Source: Spirogloea muscicola
Lineage: Eukaryota > Streptophyta > Zygnematophyceae > Spirogloeales > Spirogloeaceae
Length of the DNA: 64,000 bases
Direction of reading: 5' to 3'
Assembly (NCBI GenBank): GCA_009602725.1
Contig: WELB01000045.1
Coordinates: 167,672 to 231,671, forward strand
In this document: positions 23,294-36,344 of the stretch, one piece after another
How positions within the stretch are numbered: the first letter of the stretch is position 1
Layout: the number at the start of each line of letters is the position of its first letter
Position numbers and translations under genes: made by a program
Notes under the pieces: generated by a model
Seen by the model: only the letters and a program-made list of their open reading frames with translations
Database searches by the model: none
What the model was told of the DNA's origin: nothing

Positions 23294-24017
23294 TTCTTTG
23301 TGATTGGTGCCGCCCTCATTGAGAGCATATCCGAGCAGCCACCCTCAGGGTGCTCGGCTGCAGCACTTATGCAAAGACAGGAGAGCTGCCTGCAACGACA
23401 ACCTCTGAGTTGTCACTGGTTCCTTGAATATGCTCTGTTTTTCAACACAATTTGGAGCCTTTTATGATCAACAAGGAACAAGCAGTGGGCCTCATTGCTC
23501 TTAAGTTCAGATCTTATGACTGCTCAACATTGTCCAGTCTTGGCAGAGTACCTTAGAATTTTAGGTTTGTATAACTACTTGTTGGTCTCTCTCTAAAGCA
23601 GTGGCTGCTATCAGCAACAGTAAGATCTGTTGAAGCACCCTGAGGATCCTGAATGGAGAACTGTAGCATCGGTTGGGTTTCCTGCGACCACTCGACCACT
23701 GACGACCACTAACAAGTCATTCTGCCCTGCACTACGCACTGCGAGACCAGCAACTCAGGCCGACGCTGGACCTTCGAACATCTCCATCTTGAGTACATCG
23801 CGCCACGCAACCCGGCTGGTCGATCGTACTACACGAATACACAATCGGGCACGCAATGGGCGCGAAAGCCCGGTCCGAGCAGCGGGACCTGCGGGTCGCC
23901 GGGTTCGAACCCTCGGCCTCTACATGCGCAGGCTCGGAGCCCTAAGTCCGGAGGGAGGGAGGGAGGGAGGCGGGTGAAAGGCCGGTGCGGCAGTCCCGAG
24001 AGAGGGAGGGAGGGAGG
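23294..24017. other. Intergenic region before TFIIIC gene
   Basis: 3' flank of AspRS followed by a GC-rich stretch that ends in GGGA/GGAGG repeats next to the assembly gap. A palindromic GGGTTCGAACCC at about 23901 resembles a tRNA T-arm, but no matching acceptor stem or anticodon arm was found. No other feature seen. Confidence 0.45.
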
Positions 24018-24193
24018 NNNNNNNNNNNNNNNNNNNNNNNNNNNNNNNNNNNNNNNNNNNNNNNNNNNNNNNNNNNNNNNNNNNNNNNNNNNNNNNNNNN
24101 NNNNNNNNNNNNNNNNNNNNNNNNNNNNNNNNNNNNNNNNNNNNNNNNNNNNNNNNNNNNNNNNNNNNNNNNNNNNNNNNNNNNNNNNNNNNN
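24018..24193. other. Assembly gap (176 N)
   Basis: Run of N bases flanked on the left by GGGAGG-type repeats. It hides the 5' end and start codon of the TFIIIC subunit gene. Confidence 0.99.
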
Positions 24194-27100
24194 CGGCGCT
24201 CGGCGCCGAGCCGGCCTGCCCCGGCGCCGTGCGGTGGTCCGCCGAAAACCTGCTCGCCGCAGCCGCCGGCCCCGTCGTCATCATCCTGGTCAGTCGCCGC
24301 ACAGCCCGCCGCCGCTCCGTGTGCCTCGGCGGCGAGCGCAGCACCGCTGCCAAATGGCTTCCCGCCAGCGAGCTGTGAAGAGCCTGCCGCACTGCCTCCC
24401 TTCCTCCCCGTCCCGTGCTGCCGCTCAAGCAGCTGCCGCTTGGCTCTTCATCCTCTGCCAAGCTTGCTGGTGCTCGCTGTGTGCTGCTGCCAGAGCCCTA
24501 CGGACCTCGCGAGCCCCCGCAGCTTCGTGCGGTGCCCACAGCACAGCAAAGCGCCGGACCTCGGTGGCACTGTGCATCCTGACAGTGAGACCCCTTCACC
24601 CTCCCACCTTCTCTCCCTTCTACACCTCCATTTGCCCTGACACTGGCAATAAATATGGCAGCATCACCTGGCTGGTTGGCCACTCTATCTCAGCCACGTT
24701 GGCACCGAATCCGTCGCCTCAGCAGCTGCAGCGTTGTGCCGCAGGCCTGGGGGCGCCGTCGCTGCTCCCTGCCTTCCTCTCCCGCAATTCTGCCATTGTA
24801 GTTCGGAGCATTGCGTCGTCGCCGCAGGGTTACACGTCTCTCGGAGGGTGTGTAGCCCCATGCCTTTTGCTCTTTGTTTGTAGCGCGCTGCTGGCTGCTG
24901 CAGCATTAGCAGGAGTTCAATGAACCGCGTAGTATGATCCATCGTGTGTATCAGAGAGTAAACTGCTGACAGTGATCACAACGGCAGGCCACCTTGACAC
25001 ACAACGAGAGGGTCTGGCTGCTGATGCTGGCGCTGAATGGCAGGTGTCTGCTGGCTGTATGCACCACTGACGGTCGTGTGCGGTTGTACTCTGCGCCACA
25101 GCGCAAGCTCGCCATCGAGTGGGACGAGGTGACACTTTAGCTGCTGGAGCAGCCCTTGCTGCAGCGCCGTCGCCATGCATTTGGCTGAGCTCTCATCGCG
25201 TCCCTCTGTGTCTGACATGAGCAACTGTGCCTGTGTTGTCACTGGCCCATGCCAGGTTGCGGACCTCTCGGAGGTGGAGCTGGCAGCCTGCCGCATGAGC
25301 GGATTTGCTGATGCGCGCCCTGCAGTCGAGCTGTATCAGCGCGTACGCCTCTGGCCCTGCCTTGGAAGTACCGGCCCTTGCTTATTGATCATGGCGTTCG
25401 TGACCTTACCTCGACGCTGGTGATGAGCAGGAGGCTCATGCCGCCAGCTTCTCACCACCATCGTGGGCTACTAGGAGCAAGAGCATCATGCAGAAAGACG
25501 GTGCAAGAGGCAAGCCAGGTCTGCTGCGACCATGCCTTCCTTCCTCCTACCTCTTCCTCCAGATGCAAGGACGTGCCCCAAGCGTGCAGCAGCGCTGCCA
25601 GCGTGAGGAGTCTGCGATTGCACTTGCTGACCTGCTGCAGTCTCAATCTGTGATGTTCTCTGAAAGCGCCCGCGGAAGCCTTGCCGGCAGGACAGAGGTA
25701 CGGGCCACGCCAAGCAATGCCCCGGGGGACCTGGAGGCTGGAGTCAAGCATGCACGCACAGAAGCTGCAGTGGAGAGCGTGCCGCCTGCTGCACTCAAGC
25801 AGCCAGAGGTGTGTTGGTAGCTGTTTGACCAATGTGTTGTCGTGTCACACTCCTGCCACCTTCATACCGGCAAATCTGATTGGCGCCTCCTGCTGGACTT
25901 GCAGGCTACACTGGAGGGCAGTCCGCTGTCCACATCGGCGCCAGTAAAAGTTGGCAAGAAAGGCCGAATGAATCACCCCCTGGTTGAGGTGCGTCGTGGT
26001 CGATTTGGAGCCTCTGTCTCTCTCATGGCACATGCTATTTGCAGTAATGAGCGAGATGCTCAGTGGTGCTGAGTTCCTTGCAGCTGAGCTTGCTGGCAGG
26101 CTGTGTACGAGCGCTTCCAGGCGATGCGGCAGAAGTTGACGGAAGATGAGCTTCCAAAGTACCGTGAGGGTAGGAATCTGCATCTCTTTTGCTACAGACA
26201 GCATCGCCAAGCTGTGGCTGCTTGGACGGTGCTGGCTCCGCTTTGGAGCTTTGTTCTGCCCGGCTGACCCTATCATTGCAGGCCCTGCCCTTCTGTTGGT
26301 GCCGGTGCGGCGCACAGGGCAGCATTTGTACGGGCGCGACAAAGAGCTGGTGGACATGGCGCTGGAGGAGACGGCCGCTGACGAGAAGGCTATGGCTGCT
26401 GCGGCCATCAGCATGAAGGTGGGTGGCACATAGACCAAGAAGACCAGCATTCCTCAGACGTCAATCCAGGAGAGCCTGTGGAGGCTGACATATGGAGGTG
26501 TTAAAAGGCAGGCTAATGTTGAGGCAGTCAAGTCACAGGATGTAGGCTTCAATCCCAGTCGTACCAGAGTAGGCGTTTGCATGAATCGATATGTCAGAGC
26601 GCTATGAAGGGACTCCTGATAGGCATCTGTAGGCTATTGCATGTAGTCAGTGTACTCTTTTCTCATAGTAAGCTCATGTTGAGGCCAGAATCAAGAGATT
26701 GTGTTGTTCAGAGGAAGAACGAAGAGCAGGCATGCTCACAACATGCTCATGGTGAGGCCAGAATCACACAGATCGTGCCGCTTGGCGGCAGTTCCAAGAG
26801 CAGGCATGCCTGCAGAGTTGCCCATGTACAGTACAGTCCGAGGTTGATAGGAGCTGTTACTTGCAGGTGGGGCTTGGTGCCTGATCATGCGCGCCTGATG
26901 CTGCGTCCTTGTGGAGATGCAGGAGCTGAACATACTCGTGCGAAAGCTCATTCGCTTTAATAAAATCATCCACTATGTGGAGGAGGCCAAAGCGGCGATG
27001 GTTGTTGCGCCCGTGAACGACCAGGGCCGCAGTCGCCCTCGGAGGGGGGTGGAGCTGTTGATGACAGAGGCAGGCCACAGTGGTGGAGGCAGCACCACAC

Positions 27101-30100
27101 AAGCTCACACGCACGAGAGCGCAAACAGGCGTCATGATGGCAATGGCGTAGCGGACATGGACATTGCTGTCATGGACGTGGGCTCCAGGCCGAACACGAT
27201 GGCAGCCAGTGGAGCTGCCAGCGGCAGCTTGCGGCAGGATCATGTCAACAAGCGGGGGACTGAAGGCAGTGGGGTAACAAGTCCGCCCCGTCAGCTGATG
27301 CATGCACGCCACCGGCCGTCGCAAGACGAAGAAGCGTGGGAGCCCGCCAGATCCGGCAGCAAAGGGCCAAGGAAGACAGCCGCCAAGGGCACTGAAAGGG
27401 TAGACCATGGCAGTGACCCCTGCAAGCTCCCGCCGGCAGAGTACGCCGCGCGGCGCGACCTCCTATACTGCCTCTGCCTCGCATGGTCGCCCTCGTTTGA
27501 TGCTGGTGATTCAGTGGCCATGGCGTGCGGTCGGCCCGACAAGGAGCGTATGGTTAGCTGGCGGTCGTTGGCAGGGCTAGTCCTCGTGCAAGCTTCGTTT
27601 CTGGCCACAGGGTATAAGAGTGGACGGTGTGTGCTGTGGCGCATCACGGGGCCCAGACCGTCGCTGCTTGACAAGGACGGCCAGTGGCCGGGCCTGCAGC
27701 GCTGGGCGACACTGGGGGCCCACTGCGGCTGGGTGTCAGCGCTCGCTTGGGCCCCGCAGCTCGCTGTGGCAGCAGCTGACGACTGCAAAAGCGCTGACGC
27801 GGCGCCAGCGCTCCTTGCAAGCGGAGGCTCCGATGGCAGGTAAGCTGGCCGGTCAGCAAGCGGCTGACTCCGTGCCTACCATGCGACATGCGATGCTCTT
27901 CCTGCTACATGTGCCTAGGCAGGCACTTGCTTTGACGATGCCAGCGTCTTCCACGATCACGCCCCTTATACTGTTCTTGTTGATATTGTGATATATTCCT
28001 GGTGGACAGTGTTCGACTCTGGGCAGTCTCGACAACCAGTATGAAAGACACACAACAGCAACCCTGCGTGCTGCTCTATGAGGTGGTTCTCCGGCACTCT
28101 TCGCTACTGACACGAGCTTTCCTGCAACCTGACCTTTCAGTATGTATGCAACAACTTCTGCTTATTATGAGTTGCCTTACCCAGCCCGGCTCTACCTTGT
28201 ATGCTGACTTGCTAATGATGGGACTCCTGTCAATGCCTGTCGCAGATACTTGCGTCAGATTCTGTTCCAGTTACCAGCCTAATGCTGGCATCACAAGCAA
28301 GGAGTACCCATGCCACCAGCAGCCACCAGGCGAGCACGGCTGAGGCCTGCCAGGCGGCAGTGGGCAAGGGCGGTGGCCAGATTGTCATCTGGCAGGAGGG
28401 CGTTGGCGCCTTCCCGCCAGTGATGATATGGCCAGCCGGCCGCGTGCATTGGCAGGCTGTCACCGACCTTGCTTGGAGTGCAAGTGGCCGCGAGCTCTAC
28501 TCCTGCAGTCAGGTGGATAAAGCCTGCAGCCAGTCTTATGTAGATTCGATGGTCAGTCATCTCCTCTGTGCTGCATAAGCTGGCCTAAATACACGACGCG
28601 CTCACACCCAGCTCCAGCCCGTGCCATGACATCCATTACATTTAGCTGCTGCACTTCAAGCATGTATGTCAACCGGCAAGTACATGTCGGGACCATTGAG
28701 CACCTTGTGTAAAGTTTGCCATTTATCAGGACAATTTCCTACATTGCTGGCGAGTTGGCCCCGGCCTTGCGGAGCCCCTAACATTCCCCGACTGGTCAAG
28801 TCTTCAGGGCTGGCAACCTGCCCCAAGAGCTGACTTTCAGGTGCATATCTCTAATGCACTTGCAACACACATTGCAATCAAGCGCCAGCAACTTGATTTG
28901 CCTGGCTATAAGAAGAATGAAGTTACTTTGCTGCAAGTCTTCGGCTTTATTCACTCCGCATGGGCTCTTTAGTATGACGTATATAACATTCTTGCATGCA
29001 AATTCTCAGCCTCTGCTACCCTGCTTCTTGCTACACCGGCCTACTGAAGCTGGTTGGCCTGACCTTGCTGCCAGCTCCTGGAAAGCATGCTGCTGGGCTA
29101 CTACGGCATTGCAGCTTCACCCAACAGCCTCGCTCTTGCTGCGGTGTGAGTCTCACAATGAGCCTGAATTGCATAATGCTTTTGCAAGGAACAAGGCAGT
29201 GTAGTACACGTGTTTCAGGCCACATGTACGGCTCACCTCAAAGTCAATAGGTCAATCGTACTCCTGCCAGCACGTTGAGCCCATTGCACGAGCTTTCAAT
29301 TCGCACAGCGACTACTGCAGCTTGTCCAATCGGAGAAATGAAGGTCAACTTCTGACGATGTTTCTTATGAGACAGTTGCCAATGGGCCACGTACCTTAAT
29401 TCTACACTTCCCAGTATTTCTCAGGTCCGAGGCGTGATTCCTGAAACTTTGGAGCCTATGTACCAGAGGAGGTAAGTCATCTTTGCCCCCATCATTTATC
29501 TAGGTAATAGTGACATTCTTAAGCAGCCGCGCACGAAGCAGCGCTCACCAAATAACAGATGAATATGGAGCTACTTGCCAGAGCCAAATCAATCAGCTGG
29601 CTGCTTGTGCTGCACAGGTTACACAAGGGGGCGCTGCAGCTCCACTGGGTTGGTGGCTGCATGACAGCGGACACGCACGCAGAGCCTGCGGCCAGTGTTG
29701 GCATCAGCTCCTGCATGCAGGCTGTATCTGCGGCGCTTGCAAACCTTTTGGAAGGAGGGGTGCCGCTCGTAACTTGGGACATCACACAAGCAACCATGCA
29801 CCTCGGCAGGAGCTGCTGGCGTGTCCTCATGCGAGATTTCCTCAACCTGCTCTTGATGGGCGCTTCTGTGCTGACGGATGATGCCGCGCTCCATGCCAGC
29901 TGCCGGGCCCTGCAGCTGGCAAATGTTCTCTGCCGGACGCTGGCGGCAGCTGTTGAGGATGGAGACATGCCTGGCAAGGGCATCATTGATGCAGAAGGCG
30001 AGAGGCAGGAAGTGGTCAATGGCAAGGCCTCGGCTGGAGATGTAGAAGATGACCAACAAGACGAGGTTGCGCGACTAACTGAAGAAGCAACACAGTGGCG

Positions 30101-30927
30101 CAAAATCCTGAGCGCCTCGGAGACAGAGCTGCAGCAGCGAATGTGCTTATATACAGTGCGGTGTTATGTAGCACGGTTGACAACAGGCAGTGATGTCATC
30201 AATGGAGAGCCCGAGCTCGCTGCCATTGAAGCTGGTGGAGAAACTGACAGCAAGGCACTCAGAAGCAACAACAGACTGGCAGGAGAGCTGGCAGAGACAG
30301 TGTCGATGGCAGACCTGTGCTCCAGAAAGGCCACAGCTCTTGCCTTGTGCTGGACATCCCAGAATCGCCTACAGGCGCGCTCGAGCCTGGTGGAAGCAGC
30401 GGCCACGGCGTGGCGACTGCTGAATGATCAGTGAGTCACTTCAAATTGCTGCCATACATTTTGCGCTATGGTCGGCCATGTTTGCTGGGTCGTCTGCAGG
30501 GCTGCAACGCGGCTGAGATACAATGGCCGCCACGTGCAGAGACATGGAGGAGGCCTGCCCCATCTGCCGAGTACCAGTTCCGTTTCTCTCACCTGACAAG
30601 GCGGCCTGCAGCCCCCCTGCAGAGGCTCCTGCGGAGGCTCCTGGCGAGGCGCAGCAGCGCCCCTCCCACCGTCTGCAGCGCTGTATGGTATCACTGCAGC
30701 TGTGCGATGGCCCGCTTCTGTGGCGGTGCCGGTGCTGCCAGCGGCGAGCTGCCATTGCCACTCCGCGAGTGCTAGCTGGGAGCAGCCTGAGCATGGCCGA
30801 TTTGCTGGCATTGCCCAAGAACGTGCTGGCGGCTGCAAGCAGCGGTGCCAGCCCGACATGCCTGTTCTGCGGTTTGATCATGCACCGCATGCTCCCCGAG
30901 ACACTACTCACACCGACGTTGGCGTAA
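24194..30927 (+). CDS. TFIIIC subunit, GTF3C4/TFIIIC90-like WD40 and zinc-finger protein (5' end in gap)
   Basis: Probable part of RNA polymerase III general factor TFIIIC, which binds tRNA gene promoters in the nucleus. Recognised pieces in order: to 24288, CPGAVRWSAENLLAAAAG (first propeller strand, cf. the W-S-x-x-N-L-x-A-x-A signature); 24745-24847, PSLLPAFLSRN and VRSIASSPQG; 25044-25128, CLLAVCTTDGRVRLY; from 25256, VADLSEVELAACRMSGFADA; a long low-complexity section over about 25560-26420; an exon ending at 27839 with AEYAARRDLLYCLCLAWSPS and LGAHCGWVSALAWAP; 28300-28510, VHWQAVTDLAWSASG; 29085-29145, YYGIAASPNSLALA; 29559-30430, a helical region; 30540-30927 (TAA), the zinc-binding end with CPICRVPVPF and WRCRCCQRR, matching the C-terminal zf-TFIIIC domain. 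The joins at 24847/25044 and 30430/30540 keep the frame. Several middle exon limits are unresolved. It could also be called a plant transducin/WD40 protein. Confidence 0.8.
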
Positions 30928-31391
30928 TTAACTGGGTAGTAGCCAATCCTGGATACAGCGCCGAGGCTGCCATGTCATCTTGACGGTTGTCACATGGCAT
31001 TGGCAAGCAATTGTTGGTGAATTTTGCTCATTCTGCTGCAGAAGGGTCAGTGGTGCAGATCGAGATCAAGGAGAAGCAGACACAGAGATATTGATGGTGC
31101 AACATAGGTCTGCTGCTCTTGCTTGCAAGCATGAGGCTGGCAGGTCAAAGTAACTGGTTGGCTCGTGGCAAGGAGGCACTTGCAAGCTGCGCAGATCAGG
31201 ATGTTGAAGGACTTGCCATTTGCAAGCTTCATTCGGCATGGGTAATGACGGGGTTAAACAATCCAGGTGTGCAGCAACGTCGATATGGTGAAGGCAAAAC
31301 AAGGGGCCAAATGGTGCAACAGCAACAGACTCCAAGGGGCCCGAAGGTGGTGGTAGTCTCGTCCGAGCACAATCACAAATCTCCCTAAAGA

Positions 31392-31810
31392 GAGGGAAAG
31401 ACTTTTCCGCAGTAGAAGGCGATGGCTGTGAGTGGCCAGCCCAGCAGTACGAACGAATATAGTTCGAAAGGGCCAGAAAAGCTCTGAAGCACACAGCGAC
31501 GTAAGTGGCCACTGGGTACTCAATATCCCTGGAAAGCAGCCGCAGGTCAGAGAAATTAGTGTCCGGGTCTTAAAGAGTGCAAAGGGGGGGAGCCAATCAG
31601 TACGGGGCTCAAGATTACCAAGTTATTCGTATGGCCCGAAGGTGCTGGGGGGCATCACCTATGCACTGCCGCACTCTGCGCCCAGAGGACCCCTTTTGGG
31701 TGCCTCACCCAGCACCAAGGGGATTTACTGTATGTGATGTCATAGAAGGCGAAAATGGCCAAGTTACAAAGGCAGCACATCTGATGACGTATTTTACCCA
31801 CCAAGGGGAG
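31392..31810 (-). repeat. LINE 3' tail fragments (D and B types)
   Basis: Contains the hairpin unit in reverse (GGCGATGGCTGTGAGTGGCC, AGCCCAGCAG), the coding end GCAGCCGCAGGTCAGAGA (reverse of SDLRLL), and near 31700-31790 a B-type terminus with AATGGCCAAGTTACAAAGGC. Confidence 0.6.
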
Positions 31811-32099
31811 CAGGCAGCTTCAAGCACTAAAGCCGCAGGCCCTGGTGTGTCGCATGCCGCTTCCAGTCTTACTGTGGTGTTGCTGACACATGACTTGCAT
31901 CTGCATGCTGGTCGTTGCCTGGCTGCCACCTCATGCTACAGGCGAATTCTTTCCTGCTGCTACTTTCTTCCAACTTGCGGCTGCTGACTGACCACTACTG
32001 ACTGAGCAGCCATACTTGGTGGCATACGCTTCCAACTTCTTTGAACTTTGTTTGTTCCTTTTTTGCTGTCCTCTCACATCCATGGCTTCATTTGAAGTG

Positions 32100-32580
32100 C
32101 TTGTTTCCTTGAAGCTTGTGCAGTCTTTCGTGGGCTGGCTTCTCACAGCCATTGGCCCCACCATTAGTGCTGCTTCTTTTTCTCACACACTCTGGGCCAG
32201 CCTCCGTCGCCGACGCGGCCTCACAACTGCCCCACAACACGCAGGACGAGAGGAGGCATGCGCAGTGAGTATGCAGCGAAAGGGAGGCCAAGCCAGGAAA
32301 CTACCTATGCCAAGGGCTAAGAAATAACTGTCTGAAGTGGTGGACCCTTTCCTTCCCTTCCCTTCACCTGGCGCGGCAGCCTGGCTCTTCTTGGCGCTTC
32401 CGCTCTATGACGCACTCCGGATGCCGGACGAACTCTTCCGCACGGCAACCCATTGCCTACTGGGTCTCGCCCCGCCCTGTCTGCAATGCGTAATCCAGTG
32501 CGAGTGCGGGGATCGGTGGGCGGACCCGGCGGAACTGGGGGCGCTCCTCTCTTGAACGGAGAGAACCAGCTCCGTCGCCG
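32100..32580 (+). mobile_element. LINE hairpin unit plus endonuclease-linker scrap
   Basis: GGGCTGGCTTCTCACAGCCA at about 32132 is the hairpin unit. Over 32390-32560 a frame reads YDALRMPDELFRTATHCLLG and IQCECGDRWADPAELGALLS, matching the QCECGF knuckle region of the longer LINE copy at 51726-52898. Confidence 0.65.
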
Positions 32581-32589
32581 TCTCAAGTC

Positions 32590-35500
32590 ATATCCAGGCT
32601 TCTACTGAAGAGACCAAGCGGAAGGAGAAGGCATCTAGTAGTAGCTCCCATGATGCTTTGGCACTTCTTAGCACTACTAGTTAAAAAAGGGTCTCCCATC
32701 TGCTCCTTTTGTAGAAAGCCTAGACACACCGGAAAAACTTGCTGGAAAAATCATCCACTTGAAACCACATCACCTGAGACCTATTCCAACAAAGTCAATA
32801 TCCCCAGAGGAAGCTTTTATGGCTGTGCCTAAGACTAATACTACTAATGTTGGAGAAGGTGATGTGTGGTGGATAGACTCTGGGGCCTCTCAGCATCTTT
32901 GCTGCCACAAGACATGATTTGGTACCTACCACAGTACTCTGCCTCTTGCTATTACCTATGCCGATGGAAATATTGGCTATGCTGTAGGTAAAGGTACTGT
33001 CAAAATCCACTGTCAAGTTGATAGCAGAATTATCCTTTGCATTCTGCAGGAAGTGCTTTATGTACCATGCATGAAACATAACCTCTTCTTTGTTTCCAAA
33101 ACAACAATACCTGGCAGAGAGGTGAGATTCTCTGCAGATGTATGTGAAATTTTCAATGTCTCCACCGGGGACATCGTGGCCGCTGGCATTCGGGAAGGTA
33201 AAATGCATCACTTGCAATTCTCTGTACTTACACAGCAGCCACTAGCCCGTGCTTTTGTCGCCGGATCCGTGTCAAGGCCAGGCAGAGATCTTTGGCATCG
33301 CCAATATGGGCATCTTGGCCACAAAAATCTCCAAGAGCTCTTCTCACAGGATATGGTGAGAGGGATAATTTTCCCTAAGCATCAGCCTGATGTATTCTGT
33401 GAAGGTTGTGCAAGCAAGCATAGCTTACACTTCCCAAGGGAAAGTGCAACCAGAGCTGCAGAGTTGTCAGAGTTGGTTCACAGTGATGTGTGTGGACAAT
33501 TGACGATGCTTCTGCTGGGGGCAGCAAGTATTTTGTTACCTTCATCGATGATAAGTCAAGGATGACGTTTGCTTATTTTCTGAAGCACAAGTATGAAGTA
33601 TTCTCAAACTTTCAAGAGTTCCAGGTCATGGCGGAACAGGTAAGAAGCTCAAGGTGCTAAGAAGTGATTGTGGAGGTGAGTACCTTGGAGCTGGATGCCA
33701 GAGTTATTGTTAGGCTCATTGATTGTCCAGCACAATAGTACCCCTCACACGCCCTCATTCAAGCTCGCTCAGCTGCGCCGTTTTGCTGAGGCGTGTGAGG
33801 GGTATTATTGTGCTGGACAATTCCATGAGATTTGCAATAACTCTGGAATTTAGCTCCAAGGTACTCACCTCCACAATCACTTCTTAGCACCTTGAGCTTC
33901 TTACCTGTCTGCCTTTCTGCCATGACATGGAACTCTTGAAATTTTGAGAAGACTTCATACTTGTGCTTCAGAATATAAGAAAACGTCATCCTTGACTTAT
34001 CATCGATGAAGGTCACAAAATACTTGCTACCCCCAAACAAAACCATCTTTCAGTCTGCCAGAGCTATGCTACATGGTAACAATCTTGCACATATCCTGTG
34101 GGCGGAGTCAGTCTCTACAGCAGTGTGCTTGAAAAACAGGAGTCCTACTGTCGCTGTTGAGCTGAAAACACCATATGAGGTTTGGACTGGACTCAATCTA
34201 ATGTATCCCATCTCCAAGTATTTGGCTGCTTAGCATATGCTCACAATCCTGTACGTAGTAAGCTGGATGCCAAGTCGTACAAATGCTTGTTTGTTGGATA
34301 CAGCTTGCATCAGAAGGCATATCGTCTTTGGGACTTAGACTGTCACAGGATTATTGTTAAGAAGAGATGTGTTGTTCTCTGAATTAGAGGGAGTAGGTTA
34401 GTCCCACTAATCAACAACCTGTTTCAAGTGGTGATGTTTTAGCTTCAACCAGCCTGGGTGATCCTTTGAATGCAGTACAATCTGAGTCAGAAGGAATGTC
34501 TACTGAAGTTCAGACAACAGCACATACAGAGCCTGTTGGAGTACAAGTATCTGCAGCTGCTGAGCCTCCTCCATCTGTCACAGTTCAACAATTTCACCAC
34601 TCGCAACTGTACATGCCTTCATGGCATTACAGGGGGACCCTTCCTCTCTTGCTCAAGCTCTTGCGTCTGATGATGCTGTTTTGTGGCAGGAAGCTGCTGA
34701 TGCCAAATATGCATCTCTCATCAGAAAAGACTTGGCAGCTTGCTCCTCTTTCTCCTGGTAGAAAGAGTATTCGTTGTAAGTGGGTCTTACGTATTAAGAG
34801 AAATGCAGATGGTAGCGTGGATATATTCAAGGCTCGTTTGGTAGCAAAAGGGTACTCCCAAATACAGGGAGTAGATTTTTCTGAAACCTTTGCTCCAGTC
34901 GCGATATTTACTACTGTTCGTGTTTTACTGGCTATTGCAGCATTGGAGAACTTTGAGCTTCACCAAATGGACGTGAAAACCGCCTTCCTCGATTGGCGAA
35001 CTTGATGAAGAGATAAATATGGACCAGCCTGAGATCCATCGAGTAAATCCTGACCAGCTTGTCTGCAAATTGCAAAAATCCTTGTATGGTCTGAAGCAAG
35101 CTCCTAGAGCTTGGTACCAGAAGATTGACACTTTCCTGCAGGAGATAGGGTGTAAGAGGTATTCTGCAGATTACAGTGTCTACATCCTTAGGCGTGAAGA
35201 CACTGTCATCATAATTGCACTAAATGTTGATGATTCGATTCTCGTTAGCAAACATCTCCATGACTTGACCCTCTTGAAGTCTCAACTTTCTTCTTCATTT
35301 GAAATGAAGGACTTAGGAGAGTTGAGCTATTGCTTGGGTATTCAAGTCCAGAATAATCGAAGCAAGAGAAGCATTTCACTAAGCCAGTGCAAATTTGTGT
35401 CTGATGTATTGCAGAAATTCAAGATGGATGTCTGCAACAGTGCGTCAACTCCTCTAGATGTCAACATGAAACTCTCCAAGGAGAAAGAAAGGGCTCGCCC

Positions 35501-35765
35501 ATAGGAGGAGCCACACACCGAAACAGAGAAACTTTCTATGCATTCCCTTGCCTACTGTCAGGCTGTAGGATCTTGATATATGCGAAGGTTGGAACTAGGC
35601 CAGACCTTGCAGCAGCTGTTAGGACAGTGAGCCAGTACATGCATACTCCTGGCCTGACTCACTGGACAGATGTCAAGCGCATCCTAAGATACATGCAAGG
35701 AACAAAATCTATGCATCTTGTGTACAGGGCAGATATACATGGGCTCCCTTTCACTGGCTATTGTG
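32590..35765 (+). mobile_element. Ty1/copia retrotransposon fossil (broken)
   Basis: Parts in copia order: gag zinc knuckle near 32700 (C-S-F-C-x4-H-x4-C), protease region with WIDSGASQH near 32870, integrase HRQYGHLGH near 33300 and integrase core, reverse transcriptase ([20 protein letters not shown] near 34780; NVDDSI near 35230), and the start of RNase H (PDLAAAVRT near 35600; GYCDADW near 35760). The integrase-before-RT order defines copia. It is broken in several places and internally rearranged, and no LTR pair is visible, so it looks old. Its right end runs straight into a LINE 3' tail. Confidence 0.9.
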
Positions 35766-36055
35766 ACGCAGATTGGCTTCTCACAGCCCTTGCCCCCATT
35801 GGGAGAGCCACTTCTCTGGCTCTGTCCAGGGGACCCACTTCCAGGACCCTAGCCTCTCTGATTTGTGGCTGCTTAGCAGGGGTTACTGAGTAATTTGTAG
35901 CTGCTTTCTTTCTTTGTGTGCTTTGGTTTCTTAGCCCTTCCTCTGGCTTCCTCTGGCCCCCTTCTCGTTCTTTGTTCATTCTTTTTTGGGCTGGCTTGTC
36001 CAGCCCCTATCCTCAATGGGCGAGCCCTTTCTTCTCGGTGGAAGGCCTGGATGGC
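35765..36055 (+). repeat. LINE 3' end, subfamily D, abutting the copia fossil
   Basis: Starts within a hairpin unit (GGCTTCTCACAGCCCTTGCC). The coding end has SRGPTSRTLASLICGC (frame-shifted SDL region) and a stop at about 35889. The D-type 3' UTR follows, with TTTCTTTGTGTGCTTTGGTT, TTTGTTCATTC, GGGCTGGCTTGTCCAGCCCC and CTCAATGGGCGAGCCC. The same tail is found at 42085-42260 (-), 45110-45330 (+) and 51500-51690 (-). Confidence 0.8.
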
Positions 36056-36165
36056 CAAGTATTGAGGCAAGCACATCGACAGATGTACATCACCTGCTGC
36101 AAAGCTGACCCGCTCAGTAACCACGAGCCAGCACGTAGCGGTCGCTGCTTGATGCCCAAACACCG
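36040..36165 (-). repeat. LINE 3' end, subfamily A
   Basis: Reverse of the A tail: GGCCTGGATGGCCAAGTATT, CAGATGTACATCACCTGCTG, GACCCGCTCAGTAACCACGA, ending in the DLY-type coding end. It lies tail to tail with the D tail on its left and about 180 bases upstream of the homeobox gene start. Confidence 0.8.
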
Positions 36166-36344
36166 GAAAGAGAGATATTCTTGTCTTTGTAATACACGAA
36201 TAGATACACGAATAGGTAGACGACAACGCTCGCAGGGGTTTAAGGCAAGACACATCCAGGTTTGCAAGAAAAGTGTGCAGGGGTTTAGAGTCGCCAGCTT
36301 CCCCCCCCCAAAATTGCTGCGCAGCGGCTGGGACGCCGGTGGCA

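Larger units (their letters stand above)
30928..32590. other. Intergenic region, mostly LINE debris
   Basis: 30928-31390 holds the 3' flank of the TFIIIC gene and nothing I recognise. 31390-31810 is LINE tail material on the minus strand. 31810-32095 is unrecognised. 32100-32200 has one hairpin unit. 32335-32580 is a LINE coding scrap. Confidence 0.45.

Noticed and set aside
23880-23960. tRNA-like GGGTTCGAACCC
   Set aside because: It is a perfect palindrome resembling a T-arm, but I find no pairing acceptor stem or anticodon arm on either strand.
31066-31512. 148-codon minus-strand frame downstream of the TFIIIC gene
   Set aside because: Overlaps LINE tail sequence and has no recognisable domain.
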